DNA of 64,000 bases from NCBI RefSeq assembly GCF_032854445.1, contig NC_088295.1, positions 7,196,501 through 7,260,500 of the forward strand, in the 5' to 3' direction. The stretch is from Liolophura sinensis (taxonomy: Eukaryota > Mollusca > Polyplacophora > Chitonida > Chitonidae). This document shows, in pieces, positions 10,846-22,815 of the stretch. The stretch's first letter is position 1; each line of letters starts with the position of its first letter. The notes under the pieces are model-generated. The model had not been told where the DNA came from. It searched no databases and was given only the letters and a program-made list of their open reading frames with translations. The position numbers and the translations under genes are program-made.

Positions 10846-13800
10846 GGGGTCACCGTAGGTTTGTATAGGCAAACTCTTTGTTGAGATATGTTATACACGA
10901 AGCCAATTGGCCCACACGCCTTTTCATTTTTCCATAACGTGCATCGTTGTGATAACTTAGTAGATTGAAGTTTTTGCTGATGTGTCTTACTTTGCTTAGA
11001 AATCTGTTTAGCGTCGGAAAGAACTATGCTCAAACAATCTTCCTTTCTTTACAAGTTTCTTTAGACATGTTTATATCGACAAAATTTGTTTTGGCAAGTC
11101 TTTAAAATAACCGGCAATAATAAATGACAGTGAGAAGATATTTATCTTCGTATGACAACCGTTAGCTAAGATTGCATCCAGTCGTGTCTGACTGGAGCTA
11201 TCAGCGAAGTTCCCTGATTTAACTTCCCAAGTGACAACCAATCACAGCTTCTGTCCGTCTCTGACCGAGCGAGCCTCGTTTTGGTGAATACCATGCATGG
11301 CATCTTTTTTTGTACACAGCGTTTCTCATTGATCAGACGGGGTGATGGTAATTTAAATCATTATAGTTGAGCTACTGAGCTTGGCGCTTTCCGCCTAGTC
11401 GTGTTTTCTGTTCTTCACATGACTGGCTGATGGAGGTAACGGTAAGGTTCCGACCCCGTGCCCGCGGTTCTAAGGTCAGCACTTCGTCGTCTTCATATAT
11501 ATCTGCATTCTCGCCGCTCGGGGCACCACTTCGGCCCTAGTCCGATCGATATGACATATTGCCTCTTCAGTTTTTTCTGTGACCGCTAAGGGCCTAGTGG
11601 TTTGTTGAAGACTGTCTCGCGGCTGGTATTGACACCCGACAGCGCTGAGCAATCAACTCCTCTGGACGCGATCTAAATGTTAATGCCTCCGACTCACAAA
11701 GCCATGAGAAAGTCGTTTAAGTTTTCGCTCTCGCACCTGTTTCTACATTATCTTCGATCTTAACGCCTGTTGGTGCTTACAAAGTACAATGTGGTGGCGC
11801 AGTATTTGTATTGTCTTTGTTACGGATACAGCCTTCTACCCATGTAATTATAAGCTAAGTTATGGCAATGGTAATGTTTTAGCATAGTTACTTGCCGCTA
11901 ATCTCATTTGAGACAGGCGGAAATACCGTTCCGTGAATCAATTCCGAAAGTGTCAAGTTTTCACAGTGACCGGCACGTCAGGAGAAAAGAGATTCGTTTC
12001 ATCTCCGGATAGTGAGCAGACAATGTCTGTGTCCTGGTAACAAGGATCCGGCTGGGATTTCAGCCAGATCAATTGGAGAGGTAACCCGTATTATCCGTCT
12101 CTGGAAATAACTTCCGGTCCACGCCTTCAGGCTACCGACCCACTCGCGAGTGCACAGTCAGAATTTTAAGAGGCTATCAGCAAAACACGCGGGATTCTTG
12201 GACCCGGAAATAATTTAACAAGTTAACAAATAATGTTAAAAAAATACTATTTCTTTCTCACGTTTTAAACTAATGGTACAGAGGCAAATCATAACCTGGC
12301 CGCGAAAATATAAACATATGCTCCTCAATAATAATAAAAAAATAAATAAATACTTGGCGCCAGTATTAACGATGGACACTAACCTGGCCTTTTTCGTATA
12401 CTTTGTAACGAAGGCGCCATTGTATAGTATCTCTTGTTATGGGTAATCCTGCATTAGTCTTTGATTCCATTTTAATTATCAGTTATTATTATCAGTTGAC
12501 GGGTAAAGTGGATTTGGGGCGCGCAGGTTAGAATGCTGATTTTGGCAGCCATGGGACCGAGCGAGATGGTAAGATTGCTTGTCACGCTGACTGACCTATT
12601 GGTCGGTATAGTTCACTCACATAAAGAGATAATGGAAACAATCGATGTAAGCACTTCAATCGACTTTACAATAGGCTCTAAAAATAAGTCACACCGCTTG
12701 CAAGAAGAGCTTGTAAAGCGATTGCAACATGTTTAAGTTACAATCTTGTTCGCAGAACAGAAACACGTGAAATAATTCCCGTAAAATTGTTTTCAAACAA
12801 TACAGCTAACTCCTTGCAAACTGAATCGAAATGTTACCGACTGGCAGTGCATCGAAGGCAAAAATTTCTAGCAAAAGTTAATTTGAGGGCGATTATAAAT
12901 ACTTACGACACTTTCCATTTCAGCGTAGTTTTATTTTTCTGTTACAATGCTTGTATAGCATGCAAGTTACAACCCCTTCTTGCAAGAGGGAGTCGCTTTT
13001 AGTTATGGTTAAGATCGCGATATGCGTGGTTAGCAATCAGTTTAGGATGTTCTTAAGTACCACGTAAAACGCCAGTCCAATAAATATAATCAATTTAGGC
13101 GTACCAACCCATTGTGTAGGTGAACCCAGGGGACGTATGAACAGACGATAAATCGGTGTGCTTTAGAGAAGCGTGACGTCACGATGTGACTTCATTTCAG
13201 CATCAAACTTGCACACTCTGGAGGCGGCAGATGTGCGGTGATTTAGATTTCATTAGCTTTACACCGGTATCAGAAATCAGTTCAGGCGAAATTCGTGAGT
13301 GCCAGATGACACTCATTTACATCACATTGACTTCTTTAAAATTGTTATCACAAAACAGGTGCGATCTTGAAATTCTTTTAGCTGAATGTCAATTAATCTC
13401 CTGAATGTAAAAAAAGCTGACACTATTTTGCCGAGCCTCTGTACGAAGGCGATCGTGTTGTCAAAACATGCCAGCCTGTTTACTGCATACACATGTTACC
13501 AGTCATCTCACTCCGCGGACTACATTAGCCACAGCGATTTCCGCTCAACTTCTCACTTCTGGTTTCACCACTAGTCCCTATCATGTTATTGATCTGTTGA
13601 ACATCAAATGCTGTTCTTATGGCTTGTGTGAATTTATCCAAAGACCCCTTCAACACTAACATGTGACTCATACTGGTTTTCCCCCATGATTTCTGATCGG
13701 ATTGATTTTGGACGGTAAAATGGTTGGCCAAAAAGTTCTTTGTACGAGCGAGTTGGGGGTTGACTGCATTTCTGTAATCAAGCCTTTCCTTGAACAATTC

Positions 13801-13929
13801 CTTCGTATACCTCCGTTTCAAAACCAAGACATCCCCTACGCTGCACTTTAAAAAAAAATCAAAACAACTATCCAGTATTATGCATCAAAACCCAAAACCC
13901 CGAAGTTTTCTGATATTGCATTTACCCTG
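10846..13929. other. Unique sequence, no gene supported
   Basis: No recognisable protein or repeat. An acceptor-like CTTCATTTCAG near 13190-13200 is followed by only a short open frame. A 67-residue frame at 12533-12736 has no known motif. I see nothing else. Confidence 0.5.
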
Positions 13930-15505
13930 GGCATAAAACCAAGAACATTCCCCATGTCATACCTCTTAAACGCAAACCAAGAACGTTCCCCATATCATAC
14001 CTCCTAAACGAGAATCAAGAGCATTCCCTATTGCATACCTCCTAAATGCAAACCAAGAACATTCCCCATATCATACCTCCTCAACGAAAATCAAGAACAT
14101 CCCCTATATTTTACCTCCTAAAAGAAAACCAAGAACATTCCCCAAATCAAACCTCCTAAACGAAAACCAAGAGCGTTGCCTATATCATACCTCCTAAACG
14201 AAAACCAAGAGCGTTGCCTATATCATACCACCTTAACGAAAACCAAGAGCACTCCCCATATGATACTTTTTAAACGCAAACCAAGAGCATTCCCCATATC
14301 AAACCTCCTTAACAAATACCGTGAAAATTACCCATGTCATACCTCCTAAACGCAAACCAAGAGCATTCCCCATATCAAACCTCCTTAACAAATACCATGA
14401 AAATTACCCATGCCATACCTCCTAAACGCAAACCATGAACATTCCTCATATCATACCTCCTAAACGCAAACCAAGAACATTCTCTAAAACATACCGCCTA
14501 AACGAAAAGCAAGAACATTCCCCATATCATACCTCTTCATTGAATACCAAGAGCATTCCATATAGCATACTTCCTCAACGCAAACCAAGAACATTCCCCA
14601 TATCATACATCGTAAACGCAAAACAAGAACATTCCCCATATTATACCTTCTAAACGAAAACCAAGAACATTCCCCACATCATACTTCCTCAACGCAAGCC
14701 AAGAACATTTCCCATATTATACCTTCTAAACGCAAGCCAAGACCATTCCCCATATTACACCTCACAAACGAAAACCAAGAACATTCCCCATATCATATCT
14801 CTTAAACAAAAACCGAGAACATTCCTAATGGTTTACCCCCTAAACGCAAATCAAGGACATTACAAATATCATACTTCCTAAACGCAAATCAAGAACATTC
14901 CTCATATGATACCTCCTCAACAAAAAATTAAGAACATACCTCCTCAACGCAAACCGAGAACATTCTCCATATCATACCTCCTAAACGAAAATGAAGAACA
15001 TTCCTCATATTATACCTCCTAAACTCAAACGAAGAACATTCCCTATATTATACGTCCTAAAAGAAAACAAAAACATTCTCCATATCATACGTCCTCAACG
15101 AAACCAAGAACATTCCTTATATCATACCTCCTAATTGCAAACCAAGGACATTCTCATATCATACTTCCTAAACGAATACTAAGAACATTCCCCATATCAT
15201 ACCTTCTAAACGCAAACCAAGAACATTCCCCATATCATACGCCCTAAACGCAAACCAAGAACATGGTCTATAGCATACCTCCTAAACGCAAATAAAAAAA
15301 CATTCCCCGTGTTATACCTCCTAAACGAAAACCAAGAACATTCTCCCTATTATACCTTCTAAACGAAAACCAATACCATTCCCCATATTATAAACTCTGA
15401 ACGCAAACCGAGAACATTCCCCATGACATACCTCCTAAACTAAAAGTAATAAAGTTCCCCGTATTATACCTCCTAAACGAAAACCATGGCGATTTCTCAT
15501 ATTAT
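13930..15505. repeat. 38-bp minisatellite, about 41 copies
   Basis: Units read roughly CATTCCCCATATCATACC then TCCTAAACG then AAAACCAAGAA. ATTCCCC-type words start at 14061, 14099 and 14137, exactly 38 bp apart. Copies are well diverged (AACGAAAA versus AACGCAAA, ACATT versus GCGTT) but keep register for 1.6 kb. There are no unique spacers between units, so this is not CRISPR-like. Confidence 0.93.
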
Positions 15506-17235
15506 ACCTTTGGGTCAGCATCAGTGAGATTCCTATACTTTTCTGAACTAAACACTGATAAATCCACAAACTTACGTTGCCATTGTGGCCACGGCTTTGT
15601 TTTTTCTTATGGATAAAAATATACTGGTCATATATTCAGTTATCTGCTCGAGTTACATATAACACGCTAATTACATATTTGCATTTTGTGTTACATGCTT
15701 CTGAACATGTAATATGGAACATGGGTTCTGTTACATATTGCACACATGTTATACTTCCTTGGGTTAAATGTTACGTTACAAGATTTCATTACATGTTCTA
15801 TACTTTAACAACTATACACGTTTGTAACATATACTCAGTGTGAGTATGACATTTTACATGTTAAATGTGTTATATACAACACGCTTGAATAACACATCTA
15901 ACACTGTATTTTATGTTACATAATTGTATTTCATGTTACACCCTACTTGGAGAAGTGATTGTGATTAAGCTCTGTGCATATGTTTTAACATTTTGTACAA
16001 AGGCTTACAAAGCCTAATCTCATTAACTTAATAGTAGGTCCCTTTCGGAATTGGTTTGTCATTAAGTCATCAGAAGCTATATCTCCCAGATTGTTTTAAC
16101 ATAAGGGGCTTTCCTTCATCTTATTCCTCTTGTGTGACTGACTGGACTTGCTGGGCCATTTGTCCACTTTACTTTTGCCTTTGTGGTTGAAATCTGTTCG
16201 ATGTGCCATTACATATTTAGGCGCTATGATCAGTCACAAGAAATAGATGAAGTGTTCGCATTCTCTATACTGAAAGCGAAACACAGCAGAGCATTTTATT
16301 CGATGTATAAGACACTGCCTGAGGACAACATGGACTGAACAATAACAAGTATGTGCTGTATATTACGTTAAGTAGTGATTTAGCCAAATTGACCGCTCTC
16401 TAATTCAATTGACCTTTAAGCAGCATGAAAACAGCTCGAAACAGTCACAGTATAAACGCTGGCAATAAACGTGAGTTTAGTCGCTCCTCGGGACTTCGTT
16501 ATATGTTGACAGGTCGAGCCCGGAGGCTCGCTATAAGGAAGCGTTTATGAAATTACAGGACACAGAATAGGGAGGGTTGACCCGCGGATCGGCCACTTCA
16601 TGAACGCTGTGGCCGCTCAAACTTCATTAACTTCTGCTAGCCGATAGGAAAGGCCTGTTTATTAACCAGGGCACTGAAATGACGACCGACGGGCTGCCGT
16701 GATTATTGGGTTACAGAATGAGTTTTAAGGAATTGTTTTTGATAGTGTTCTAGTTTGGTCCCCTAAGCAAACGGGGAAAAATATAAAGAGAGGTAAAGAC
16801 AGTTTATTGGTTTGATGATCAAAACATAAAATGCACAAGGTAGTCCTTCCTCAGACTGACAAGAGGCAGTGCTTAATTGAATAGATATGAGACATTATTA
16901 TCTTGGGAAATTATCCGCTCACGTGGGAACTGGCGAGTTACTACACGCGACATTTACTTAGGTGTTCGTGTGGGCAGTTAGTTAAGGAGTTACTGGAGAC
17001 TGACATCCCAGGTTGAGTTATTACCATCATCGAGAGAGATGATAGCCCTTGTTTGTATCAGAGCTACCACGGTTACATTAGGTCATGCAAGTAGCTTTCG
17101 TATTCTTACTTCCTCTTGCTCCCCTCCCCCGTCTCCCCCGTTACCCTTGTACCCTTGCCTCCGCGTGACGCATACATCACCTCTTTCTGTGTACAGAGAA
17201 CACGTGGGCGACATGAGCATACTGGTTTGTTCACA

Positions 17236-17237
<2 letters not shown>
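15506..17237. other. Unique sequence with weak TGTTACAT-rich patch
   Basis: Between about 15640 and 15960, words such as TGTTACAT, TTACATGTT and CTAACAC recur irregularly, suggesting an old decayed repeat, but I cannot fix a period. The rest, to 17237, shows nothing I can support. Confidence 0.4.

Positions 17238-17310
<73 letters not shown>
17238..17310. repeat. (AT)n microsatellite, about 36 repeats
   Basis: An uninterrupted AT dinucleotide run of 73 bases. Frames crossing it read as alternating Tyr-Ile and are artefacts. Confidence 0.98.
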
Positions 17311-17312
<2 letters not shown>

Positions 17313-18084
17313 GAACCTGTTGACTCACTTCGGCAGCATATATCAACAAAATTTGTCATTCATCCCTTTTATTTTAAATGCAGTTCTGTTCTGGTTGGCT
17401 TTAATTACGTCAGACCGTCTTAACCCTGTTCTTCGGCAGTTCTGAGATGTTTCCTAGTGGCGCGATGTTTGTATTCTCTCCCGTTACCCCCTATCCAAAT
17501 ATACCTCTTCCTCCTCAGTGTGTTTATTTTGCAAGTATAGCCTTAAGCAACAAAAAAGTTAAATAAATAAAATATGGGTTGAGCAAGATGAAAACAAACA
17601 GAGCTCTAGGAAACATTGGGTGGCTCATCATAACAGGAAACCTTAACGTCAGCTGACTCTGTACCATTTTGAATAACAGACTGAGTGATACAAATGTTGT
17701 GAAGGGTTTATATACCGCGCTTGAAATAATTTAATAATTTTAATATCTAGACTTCTAGAATATGCCAGTTTTCTAGTCATTTCAGGTGTAGAGGCTGCTA
17801 ACTCAAAACTACATGTCTGTTTGTCATTTCCCAATATTAACGTGGTCTACAACCAAATGATTTTCTCACATTCATGTGCATTCAGTAGCCAGTTATAATG
17901 GCAGCGGTACCTCTTCTGTATAGGAAGATGTTCAGGTGTCATCAGCTGTTATATCGGGCACAACAGATCCGCCGCGTTTGTCCACCCCGGAAGACGGAGG
18001 CCTCATTAGTGGAGCTAAGCATAGTATACACGCTGCCGAAGACACCCCTCCCCATCTCCCCGCCCGCCACGTTATACACATCAA
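17311..18084. other. Unique sequence, no feature seen
   Basis: Two overlapping plus frames at 17898-18178 run into the inverted-repeat element and have no recognised motif. Confidence 0.5.
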
Positions 18085-18222
18085 GGCCCAGTTTCACAAA
18101 GCATCGTACCACATTTTTTTATCGTACTTTTGTCGTATGATATTTTTGTACGTCACAGTCAACATACCATTGTCCTAAATGTGCGTTATCGTACAAGTGC
18201 GACATCTTTGTGAAACTGGCCC
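18085..18222. mobile_element. MITE-like element with terminal inverted repeats, 138 bp
   Basis: The left end GGCCCAGTTTCACAAAG (18085-18101) is the reverse complement of the right end CTTTGTGAAACTGGCCC (18206-18222) with one mismatch in 17. The interior is rich in CGTAC and TCGTA words and has no coding capacity. TIRs of this GGGCCAGTTTCACAAAG type are typical of short palindromic elements. The TSD is not resolved because CAAGG-like bases occur on both sides. Confidence 0.75.
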
Positions 18223-19440
18223 AAGGTTTTATTAGATAGCAACATTTTTTGCTCCAAAATGGCTGTCGTAAGAGTCTATAGCGTTATCCTTTCCTGGACC
18301 CTCTTATGTAATGCTGTGTGGCTACATCGTGTGACGCCATGTGGCTGGTCCTCGGGAAGTATGAATGTCAACGTGGATTGGAAATGTTGATAACTGAGCC
18401 ACTAGCCGCAGCACTTGAAGGCCGCTGTTCGCTGCATTTCCTCGCTGTCTCATCTGGTTATTTCCTCTACGTTATGAGCGGGGACAGTTTTATTGTGTAC
18501 GGCTGACACGATGGAGGAGAGGGATGCCGATATCCCCAACAGGCATTGAGCTCTCCATTGCCGCACAAACAAACAAAAAGCAATTTTCTAGCGGAAACAA
18601 CAAAAGCAGCCGGCCTCTGTAATCCACTGTAAATCAACGGCATAACAACATTTCCAGCTCCGCGATACCCCGGTACCGATTAACTGCATTCTGTAATCTG
18701 AAGCAATTTGATGACGTATGTAGATAGACCCTTGTCTCGTATTCATCACTTAAAGCTCTATCTATTTCATTTCTGACCTTCTTCCTCAGTCCTGGATCAA
18801 ACAAAAAAAAAGAAAAAAAAAAAAAAAAAAAAAAACCCCAGACATGACAAATGTGATCATGATTCTTACAAAATATTGATAAGAAATTAACAATTCTCTT
18901 CATTGTGCTTTGCTTGACATCACTTGGTAAAGATTTGTTGACTCTGATATTGAAGCTAAAAGGTTGGCAAACATAGACTGAGGCAGTGACATTGGGAATT
19001 GGCCTGGGCCATTAGTCGGCTTGGCAATGAAATCTGGATATGCCTGACAAAAGGATGGCGAATTTCTGTGCCGCTGAAGATCACGGTAAAGTCAGCAGCC
19101 ACTGGCCAAAATGCCCCCAACACTTTCTGATCTCTGTTGCCAAGACTTCAGTGCTGCTGGAGACTTCATTACACTTCTTTTATTTACTGGGACAAACCTC
19201 TCTAAGCCTGTTTGAACACGTGTTCAGACGAGTGTATTAATTCTACTTCACTGCGTATTTGTATGTAATACGTAATGGCACATTTTCTGCCTGACACATA
19301 TTTCATCCTACAGAAGAGCATCTTCACACTCAAAAAGAACTGTCACATGACAGCCTAAGTCACTGTGTTTAAAAGCTGTCACACGACCTTAATCTAAGGC
19401 AAAAAATATCACCATTGCGGCCGTAGACAATACCTATTTC
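18223..19440. other. Unique sequence with an A-rich tract
   Basis: An A-rich run with one C and one G interruption lies at 18801-18835. Nothing in front of it resembles a retroposon body. No gene can be supported. Confidence 0.5.
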
Positions 19441-19857
19441 TTATGGCGAGAAACACACGGCAGGAGAAAGCCTAAGACACGGCCTGTTTCCTTGTACTGA
19501 GAAACACATGGTAGAAGGAAGCCCAAGACATGGCCTGTTTCGTTGTACTGAGAAACACACGGCAGGAGAAAGCCTAAGACACGGTCTGTTTCCTTGTACT
19601 GAGAAACACATGGCAGAAGAAAGCATCAAACATGGCCTGTTTCCTTGTACTGAGAAACACATGGCAGAAGAAAACCTAAGACATGGCCTGTTTCCTTGTA
19701 CTGAGAAACACATGGCAGAAGGGAGACTAAGACATGGCCTGTTTCCTTGTACTGAGAAACACATGGCAGAAGAAAGCCTAAGACATGGCCTGTTCCCTTG
19801 TACCGAGAAACGCATGGTAGAAGGAAGCCTAAGACATGGCCTGACTTGTACTGAGAA
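19441..19857. repeat. 51-bp minisatellite, left block, about 8 copies
   Basis: CCTGTTTCC-type starts fall at 19483, 19534 and 19585, 51 bp apart. Units contain TTGTACTGAGAAACACATGG and AGCCTAAGACATGG. The 51-bp length is 17 codons, so frames stay open on both strands (19508-19885 plus, 19441-19815 minus) and encode 17-residue repeats. Being open on both strands argues for an array artefact. The same unit resumes at 21436 after the LINE fragment. Confidence 0.95.
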
Positions 19858-21433
19858 ACTTGGGGGATTGATGGGTGGCAGGTAGCTTCTAAAGCAATTA
19901 GAGGCAAGCGGTATTTTGGATGTATTTGGGATGTCATTAAAATATGTGTTAAAACCATTTGCATTTTTTCCGGATCAGTAACTCTAACATCATCAATCGT
20001 GAACGACTTCGGTAGAATCTTGTTACTTTTGTTTTAATTAAATTATTTATTAATTTCCACGTTCTTTTTATGCTGCTATTTACAGAATTAAATTTCTGGT
20101 CGAAATAATTCTTTTTCCCTGAGTGTAATATGTGGTTCAGTTTATTGCTATATATCTGGAATAAATCTTTATTACCTTGCTGCTACTCTTTAGGTGCTGT
20201 TTAATACCGTATAATTTGAGTTAGGTATGGCTGGGGTAACCCATGGTTTTGATCTACTAGAATTTCTGTTAATATTTATGGGGAGAAAGCTTGACTGGTA
20301 AAGGTCATCTATTTTGTTGATCATAATATCATAGGCTTTGCGCCTGTGGATTGAAATATCTCCTCCCAATCAATATCATTGGATCGGGTTCTAAAATTTT
20401 CTATATTACTCTCTGTTAGGTTTCTTATTTTTATGTACTTCAAGTTTTTTGATGTGTGATCTTCAGCATGTGATAATTTTTTGATGTACAATATAGGTAG
20501 ATGATCTGTTATATCGGTTAGTAAGACACCAGATATTACTGTTGAGTCCATGCGATTAGTGAAAAAATTGTCTGTCAGAGTTGCTGTGCTTGTAGTTATT
20601 CTTGCTGGTTTTGGTGATCAATGGGAATAAATAGCCTGATAAATAGCCTGATTTAAGGATCTTTTGAGAGGGAGTGTTGATGACATTTCAACAGAGATTT
20701 GAACAGATCTATGTTGAAATCACCAAAAATTGTATAAAACTTTCTCTCTGATTTTATTTTATCTAATAAAGCACTAAGCTGATCGTTAAAGAAGTAAAGA
20801 TCTTTCCCAGGAGGTCTATAAAATAACCCAATAAGATGTTTTTCGTTATTTATTTCTATTTCCCAAAATAGACTGTGGTATTCTCCATTTTCATCAACTT
20901 GAGAAAGGTCATCTCAAACGAAACATTAATTTATATTGCTAAGGACAAAAATAATAAGACCCACACCTTTCCGTTTGGAACGAGACGTGTAAAACGAATT
21001 GTAATTGGGAATTTTATACAAATCCTCAGTTCTAGGAGTGAGCCAGCTTTCTGACACCAATGATGGTGAATGTATGCTGTAGTGGTCCTATGTACGGGAC
21101 AACCTCTGAATGATGTTTCAGAAGACTGCGAGCATTAATAGTGAAGAAAAGATTATGTATTAGAATCGAGCAATGTGGTAAAAATGTGATGTTCGTTTAA
21201 AACACGCCAAAACTCGTGTTCCTCTAAGGAGTCCGCAGTAAGATACTGCGTACCTTCCCTAACATTAATATCAATAAGGTTAAAACACAGGTTATCAAAA
21301 TCAGGGAAAGGGTTTTGGTATGATATCTCAGAACGGTGAGAGTCTAAATTTATGCGCTCCATTTCCTCTGAGCTGAAAAATGGAACAGCTTCTGAAAATA
21401 TTCTGCCCTCATAACTGTCTACGCCATCCACCA
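19846..21433 (-). mobile_element. LINE (non-LTR retrotransposon) ORF2 fragment, frameshifted
   Basis: Reading the minus strand from 21425 down, conceptual segments give a pre-endonuclease region (NPFPDFDNLCFNL), then INARSL near 21140, SWLTPRTEDLYK, LFYRPPGKD (YRPP at about 20803-20820), GDFNIDL (20704-20724) and DHLPI (20492-20506). After the endonuclease come KPWVTPAI (about 20240), KRTWKLINNLIK (about 20050), SFTIDDVRVTDPEK (about 19970-20009) and FRSYLPPINPPSFSVQ (about 19850-19895). These are the ordered landmarks of an AP-endonuclease domain and the linker before reverse transcriptase in CR1/Jockey-type LINEs. At least four frame changes separate them. The reverse transcriptase is absent: the sequence stops at the satellite. 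It is a dead, truncated copy with no ATG-initiated frame over the endonuclease core. Confidence 0.9.
20321..20912 (-). pseudogene. LINE endonuclease domain remnant
   Basis: This is the best-preserved part of the LINE. One open minus-strand stretch, about 20912 to 20688, carries IGLFYRPPGK and GDFNIDLFKS. A second, about 20625 to 20321, carries SGVLLTDITDHLPILYI. The Asn in GDFN and the Asp-His pair in the last motif are the family's metal-binding and catalytic positions. The reading frame changes between the two stretches. In the live family the domain nicks target DNA to prime reverse transcription; this copy cannot make an intact enzyme. Confidence 0.85.
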
Positions 21434-21435
21434 TT

Positions 21436-22420
21436 CCTTTTTTCCTTGTACTGAGAAACACATGGCATAAGAAAGCCTCAAACATGGCCTGTTTCGTTGT
21501 ACTGAGAAACACATGGCAGGAGAAATCCTCAAACATGGCCTGTTTCCTTTTACTGACAAACACATGGCAGAAGAAAGCATCAAACATGGCCTGTTTCCTT
21601 GTACTGAGAAACACATGGCATAAGAAAGCCTAAGACATGGCCTGTTTCCTTGTACCGAGAAACACATGGCATAAGAAAGCCTAAGACATGGCCTGTTTCC
21701 TTGTACTGAGAAACACATGGCAGAAGAAAGCATAAGACATTGCCTGTTTCCTTTTACTGAGAAAAACATGGCAGAAGAAAGCCTAAGACATGGCCTGTTT
21801 CGTTGTACTGAGAAACACATGGCATAAGAAAGCGTAAGACATGGTCTGTTTCCTTGTACTGGGAAACACATGGCAGAAGAAAGCTTAAGACATGGCCTGT
21901 TTCATTGTACTGAGAAACCCATGGTAGAAGAAAGCCTAAGACATGGCCTGTTTCCTTTTGGTGAGAAACATAAGGCAGAAGCACACCTTAGACATGGTCT
22001 GTTTCCTTGTACTGAGAAACACATGACAGAAGAAAGCCTAAAACATGGTCTGTTTCCTTGTACTGAGAAACACATGACAGAAGAAAGCCTAAGACATGGT
22101 CTGTTTCCTTTCGGTGAGAAACATAAGGCAGAAGAAAGCCTAAGACATGGTCTGTTTCCTTGTACTGAGAAACACATGGCAGAAGAAAGCCTAAAACATG
22201 GTCTGTTTCCTTGTACTGAGAAACCCATGGTAGAAGAAAGCCTAAGACATGGCCTGTTTCCTTTTGGTGAGAAACATAAGGCAGATGCACACCTTAGACA
22301 TGGTCTGTTTCCTTGTACTGAGAAACACATGGCAGAAGCAGACCTACCTAGGGCATTGCTTGTTTCCTTGTAGTGAAATGCACATGGCTGAAGTAGACCT
22401 AAAACATGACCTGTTTCTGT
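21436..22420. repeat. 51-bp minisatellite, right block, about 19 copies
   Basis: Same unit as 19441-19857. A variant unit with CCTTTTGGTGAGAAACATAA, followed by a GCACACCTTAGACATGG unit, occurs at 21947 and again at 22253. These are 306 bp, or exactly six units, apart, which shows block duplication. Frames stay open on both strands (21870-22373 plus; 21419-21871 and 21902-22330 minus) because the unit is 17 codons long and lacks stops. The last units, near 22340-22420, are diverged. Confidence 0.95.
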
Positions 22421-22515
22421 ATATAATGTGTATCAGGTAACTACAAGTACCCAAGCGTGTAAGACGTAAACTATAACACGCTTCCTTACTTGTTTATTTT
22501 GTGGTTGTTATAATG

Positions 22516-22815
22516 CCATATTCCACCAGAGTGTCCAGAGTAAACCACCGAGCTTTGGTAAGGTTTTTATTCCACCAGAGTGTCCGGAGTAAACCACCGA
22601 GCTTTGGTAAGGTTTTTATTCCACCAGAGTGTCCGGAGTAAACCACCGAGCTTTGGTAAGGTTTTGATTCCACCAGAGTGTCCGGAGTAAACCACCGAGC
22701 TTTGGTAAGGTTTTGATTCCACCAGAGTGTCCGGAGTAAACCACCGAGCTTTGGTAAGGTTTTGATTCCACCAGAGTGTCCGGAGTAAACCACCGAGCTA
22801 TGGTAAGGTTTTGGC
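22516..22815. repeat. 49-bp minisatellite, about 6 copies
   Basis: CCACCAGAGTGTCCGGAGTA starts at 22523, 22572, 22621, 22670, 22719 and 22768, exactly 49 bp apart. Copies are nearly identical (TTTTTATT versus TTTTGATT, one early CCAGAG). This homogeneity implies recent expansion. The 111-residue minus frame over it is a by-product. Confidence 0.97.

Noticed and set aside
12301-12360. AATAAATAAATA tract as a SINE tail
   Set aside because: The sequence before it has no match to any SINE core seen in the window.
13930-15505. Regular 38-bp repeats resembling a CRISPR array at first sight
   Set aside because: Units are contiguous, with no unique spacers, and the surrounding DNA is animal. It is a minisatellite.
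17039-17445. Frames around the AT microsatellite
   Set aside because: Tyr-Ile runs come from the AT repeat; the flanking parts are short and unrecognised.
19508-22373. Frames of 125-167 residues that look like a repeat protein
   Set aside because: The 51-bp satellite is also open on the opposite strand in two frames, and no start, splice or codon-bias evidence favours one reading.
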